The notes beneath the pieces are model-generated. The model was not told where the DNA came from. It ran no database searches and was given only the letters and a program-made list of their open reading frames with translations. The translations under genes were made by a program, and so were the position numbers. 64,000 nt of DNA, taken from contig OX392542.1 of assembly GCA_947623455.1 (NCBI GenBank), forward strand, positions 12,655,625 through 12,719,624, read 5' to 3'. How positions within the stretch are numbered: the first letter of the stretch is position 1; the number at the start of each line of letters is the position of its first letter. Below, in pieces: positions 61,501 through 64,000 of this stretch. The stretch is from Mimachlamys varia. Taxonomy: Eukaryota; Mollusca; Bivalvia; Pectinida; Pectinidae.

Positions 61501-63644
61501 AGGACTTGCCAATAAGCATTTCCCAAGTTTACACGGTGCTCTGTCAGGTATATTGATTGTGAAGTTAACTCAGTTTAACCAAGTTATGAGTGAATATTAA
61601 AAAGATATATATTGGTCCAGCTTGCAAGATTTCGCTTGCTTGAACTAGTTAATTCCCTCATAAATCAGTGGCTTCAAAGAAATATTGCAATGTTTTTACA
61701 AGTATACTAGCTATTTTCATTGAAGTTCTCGTTTAAAAGATGACGTAACACACACATGTGCTGCACCTTTTAAACTTAGTTATACATGTAGATACAGTAT
61801 GCCGAAAAATGAATTAAACTGCACCATACAGCTGTTTCGTCCTCCTATGACTCTTCAGTAATGCATAGGGCCAAAAGGTGGGAATTAAAAATTTCTCAAC
61901 AAATGTAGAAGCAGAAGGATCAAGTGCGTAAAAACCCTTTAATTTATTAATTTAGAAGTAAAATTAAACTATTTCTGTATAATTTCGAATCGTGTACTAC
62001 GAAAATGTGTTTATTATGTACCGTACCACTTCTCAAATGAGGTTAACTGTGGCTTTGGAGGCTCCAGCAAACCTCGGGGACTAAAAAATCCACAAGCAGA
62101 GTCTACCACCCTCTATCATTAAAAATGACATAACACAACCTAGCCAATGCTAGAATCTTAACATTAAGTACTACATACTCGTCAGTTCTAAGTTTCGCTA
62201 CTTTCTTACTTAGATTGTGACCACAAATGTTCCGACTTAAATAACTTCTATTACTAAGAAAACGCCTGAAATTGCTTTAGTTATACACTAAGGTTGCAAT
62301 GCTGACGTATTTATCTCATATTCAATTAACAGATGAAATCACCATAATGTAAAACCACAAGCTTCTGATGTTTGATTTTACGGTAATCATTGCAAATATG
62401 CGCTATATGTGAGTGTAGCGTATTTTTACACGGATAGTTTAATGGGTTTTAAAACTAATGATAATTCATGTTTTGTCATTACAGACATAATTTCAACGTT
62501 TGAATACGCGCTCAAGCCTTTCATGGATGACAAGACTGGAGCATCGTCCATAGGTGCTTTTGTACGATTCATTCGCACTGTTATTGAATATGTTCTAGTA
62601 CATAAACACATATTTGGGAGTTACGAGGGTGAACTGATGCCACGTCCAAGTGAAGAAATATTACAAAATGAACTCAATATGACTTTCTTGCAGTTTTTGA
62701 AGAAACATAATGTGGAAGGTCTTGCTAATGTCTTTCTTGGGGCACAAACAGCTCAGGGCTATGGCCATATGGACGAAGTTCCAGCATTGTATGGATTGAC
62801 CTGGATGACCCCGAACTTCTTGGTAAAAGCGGTACTTCCATCGCCAATTGAAGTATCCAATGAAAAACTACTTAGCAGAGGTTATCAAACAGTATGGAAG
62901 GAAATAATTGAGCAGGAAGATATCAATGTTCGTCTTTCAAGTCCAGTTACAAACATTATTCGAAAAGATAATTCGAAGTTTATTGTTCACCATAACGTTG
63001 CCAACGGCTTCGAGAAAACTGAAGATTTTGACTTCCTGATATTAACACCGGAGATGAAACAGCTATCCGAATTAGGCATCATCGACTTCAACGAAGAAGA
63101 GAGTGAGCTGTTTGAGAAAATGCATCACCATTACTATACAACATCATTGGTAGCTACTACGTATGGAGAGAATAGAGGATTGACGCCACAAAGCTGTTTC
63201 TCAGATAATATAGAATCGAAGGTCGATATGAAGATTTGGGGTAAAAGAGATTCATACAACTGCCTTGAATATAATGCAGGAGAGAACTACACAAATGGGT
63301 TGGTTCCTGGAGGCCCAGATGGACTGTACATACAAACCTCGGTGTATTATCAATTCTCAAAGGAGAGACCTAACAAGGCGGACCTGGAGACGGAGTTAAG
63401 GGCGCACATTGAAGACATAGAGAAAGCCACTTTCCTTGAAATAAGCGAGGTTCATGTGTGGCCTTACTTCCCACAGTTCTCTGTTGCTGACACAGCATCA
63501 GGAATAACATGGGATATATTCGACATGCAGGGAAAGTATAACATTTGGTATGCAGGGTCCTCGGTCTATTTCGAGTCTGCAAAATCCGTGCTAGAGTACA
63601 ACAATTTGATTTTCCGACAGTACCGTCTCCCAGAAGAAAAATGA
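46524..63644 (+). CDS. Complete secreted FAD-dependent oxidoreductase gene (four exons, 518 aa)
   Basis: Gene model joining 46524-46571, 55112-55255, 60604-60808 and 62485-63644; every junction is GT-AG and in frame. Residues 1-16 are a hydrophobic signal peptide. A Ser/Glu-rich linker (17-40) follows, then a Rossmann dinucleotide-binding fold with GAGPAG at 51-56, the ribose-binding acidic residue Glu75 ending the second beta strand, and the GG motif (EVGGKSQT, 79-86). The C-terminus has a WYAGSS segment near 487-492, the usual last FAD contact in amine oxidase-like flavoproteins. About 500 aa fits the family. Likely a secreted or ER-lumen flavoprotein oxidase, desaturase or isomerase; the substrate cannot be read from sequence. 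Intron 1 carries antisense LINEs and a SINE, intron 2 a 3.6-kb minisatellite, intron 3 a MITE. A second copy lies divergently at 1670-11181. The gene class is confident; the enzyme activity is not. Confidence 0.85.
46860..49260 (-). mobile_element. LINE C, right arm (longer version)
   Basis: Minus-strand counterpart of 8940-10860, interrupted by the same SINE. It retains 48777-49366, where the minus strand reads an ORF1-like coiled region (NIINELRDLEHENLKW). Degenerate throughout. Confidence 0.6.
47455..47872 (+). mobile_element. tRNA-derived SINE, right arm
   Basis: A box at 47470-47480 and B box GGTTGCGAGTTCGAGTCCC at 47506-47524, then body and GGTAAATAAGAAC tail. Mirror of the left-arm SINE, so the insertion predates the duplication of the arms. 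Confidence 0.75.
50045..51850 (-). mobile_element. LINE B, right arm
   Basis: Mirror of 5985-7805. The pieces 51028-51414 and 50894-51103 read LLEYDQLEAAKSITGLRSGT and the later C-terminal part, with stops and shifts differing from the left copy. Confidence 0.78.
51855..54400 (-). mobile_element. LINE A, right arm (RT core deleted)
   Basis: Mirror of LINE A. It has the 2A-like site mutated (54343-54366, NPGS), the endonuclease in pieces (53278-53829 and beyond) and the RT fingers at 52791-53024. A junction near 52558 joins sequence equivalent to 4376 directly to 5282, removing the FADD core. Confidence 0.82.
55112..55255 (+). CDS. Exon 2, right copy: Rossmann GxGxxG exon
   Basis: 48 codons, phase 0 at both ends. 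It encodes a Ser-rich linker, the GFPYISGPKRFDDK segment, then beta strand 1 and the GAGPAG dinucleotide-binding loop. The acceptor used is CGCTAAG|AGT, which keeps the frame with exon 1; the upstream polypyrimidine tract is poor. The donor is AAAG|GTATGT. The left-arm homologue has 53 codons; the extra five lie in the Ser/Glu linker, so length variation falls outside the fold. Confidence 0.82.
55672..59306. repeat. 18-bp minisatellite, right array (about 200 units)
   Basis: Inverse of the left array (ACATATAACACAGCGTCA form). Two long higher-order blocks are visible: 56344-57362 resembles 57724-58832 with spacing of about 1.4-1.5 kb, and a block near 55823 recurs about 290 bases later. The many open frames on both strands reflect the 18-base period. 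It occupies intron 2 of the complete flavoprotein gene. Confidence 0.95.
59351..59432. repeat. Fold-back hairpin (copy 2)
   Basis: Mirror of 123-204 with the same arms and loop. Confidence 0.6.
60433..60475 (+). other. Decayed duplicate of the exon 3 splice acceptor and start
   Basis: TATATTATTCAG then AGGGCAGGATTAATTAACGT closely parallels the true exon 3 start TTGTATTATTCAG then AGGGCAGGGTTCACAAACGT, 165 bases downstream. The mirrored remnant lies near 17655-17690, so the duplication is older than the copies. The reading frame is not maintained far. Confidence 0.6.
60604..60808 (+). CDS. Exon 3, right copy: second Rossmann strand and GG motif
   Basis: 205 bases, entering in phase 0 after TATTATTCAG and leaving in phase 1 at GAGAAG|GTAGC. 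It begins RAGFTNVIVFEKEDEVGG, which gives the adenine-ribose-binding Glu and the conserved GG turn of FAD amine oxidase-like proteins, and continues to SPTVWTGE. An inverted homologue at 17246-17450 differs at only a few residues. A decayed duplicate of the exon start lies about 160 bases upstream (60439 on). Confidence 0.85.
60846..61068. mobile_element. MITE with TACTGTAAACC ends (223 bp)
   Basis: The termini TACTGTAAACC and GGTTTACAGTA are inverted, with subterminal CGCGGCGA/TTTCGCG repeats. TCA flanks both sides, a possible 3-bp TSD. It sits in intron 3 just after exon 3. A solo end lies at 17150-17212. Confidence 0.75.
61069..62484. other. Intron 3 of the complete flavoprotein gene
   Basis: Mostly non-coding. 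Around 61740-61800 and 62040-62140 lie small repeats (GTGCTGCACCTTTTAAA; AGCAGAGTCTACC) also seen at 45560-45670 and, inverted, at 12050-12150. The last about 120 bases are shared with the orphan copy at 16968-17100. Confidence 0.55.
62485..63644 (+). CDS. Exon 4, right copy: catalytic/substrate-domain exon and stop
   Basis: A 1160-base terminal exon (386 codons including the split Asp133) opening after GTCATTACAG. It encodes the whole substrate domain and the C-terminal FAD-binding segment (WYAGSSVYFESAKSVLEYNN, near 487-506), ending YRLPEEK and TGA at 63642-63644. The open frame continues upstream into the intron, but the acceptor at 62481-62484 restores the exon 3 frame exactly. No second copy of this exon is in the window. 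Such a long intronless end could reflect intron loss or an old retroposed portion; this is speculation. Confidence 0.85.
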
Positions 63645-64000
63645 TACGTCGGCAGAGAAAGAGGAGATTTCAACTTCGAAGTTGGACAGGACAGAAGACC
63701 TTAAATCAGACACCTCAGCAATATCACACAACGTTGAACCTAATTTCTCTATCAAATATTAGTTTTCAACAGAGTAAATCAGAATCCGTTTCATATGCAG
63801 GTTCCCCACTTAAAATCAAATGTATACATCACTAATAACCTTGTATCAAAATATAGCGGAACTGAGTTTGGTCGTTGGTAGTTAGATAGCGCAATTTGAA
63901 GATCGTCCATTGAAAGTTCGGAAATTTCTAGGTTTGAAACCTAGTTTGCATTTCTTATTCCCCCCTAATAGAATTAGTAGCATCAATTCAGGGCCTTAGC
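63645..64000 (+). other. 3' flank of the flavoprotein gene
   Basis: Presumed 3' UTR and downstream DNA. No AATAAA is seen before the window end, so the transcript end is undetermined. The overlapping 96-codon frame at 63545-63835 is a shadow of exon 4. Confidence 0.4.

Overview
The window looks like eukaryotic, probably bivalve-mollusc, genomic DNA. It is AT-rich and intron-bearing, with GT-AG splice sites, tRNA-derived SINEs of a type I associate with bivalves, CR1/L2-like LINEs, Penelope-like (PLE) fragments, MITEs and long minisatellites. There are no bacterial operons and no rRNA genes. The organism call is inference; no mitochondrial or rRNA marker is present.

The only convincing protein-coding gene is a secreted FAD/NAD(P)-binding oxidoreductase of the flavin amine oxidase-like fold. 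A complete copy lies on the + strand at 46524-63644 in four exons (518 aa). A second copy lies on the - strand, with exon 1 at 11134-11181 and exon 2 at 1670-1828; its later exons must lie off the left edge. A third, orphan copy of exon 3 (- strand) is at 17246-17450. The first two copies sit in the arms of a giant inverted duplication (about 1-12425 against about 45100-59627). The two genes are therefore divergent, with about 35 kb between their starts.

Layout. 1-12425: left arm (18-bp minisatellite, exon 2, antisense LINE copies, SINE, exon 1, promoter). 12430-16960: small inverted repeats, a 51-bp minisatellite and a hAT-type MITE with an 8-bp target-site duplication (TSD). 16960-18095: inverted partial gene copy with exon 3. 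18411-29753: a 5014-bp unit in two full copies plus a partial third, containing head-to-tail Penelope-like remnants with a decayed GIY-YIG domain. 29930-33155: a SINE and two fold-back elements whose arms are built from short palindromic tandem repeats, each flanked by a 6-bp direct repeat. 33655-35175: 20-bp minisatellite. 36509-37077: Mutator-like MITE with a 9-bp TSD. 38265-43070: three strong hairpins and a 19-bp minisatellite. 44090-44974: mariner fossil. 45100-59627: right arm. 59630-64000: rest of the complete gene.

The locus appears shaped by repeated duplication, inversion and transposon insertion around a small flavoenzyme family. The arms differ by reciprocal deletions in their LINEs, by minisatellite length and by a promoter change upstream of exon 1. 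Near-identity of the 5014-bp units means either very recent duplication or an assembly artefact.
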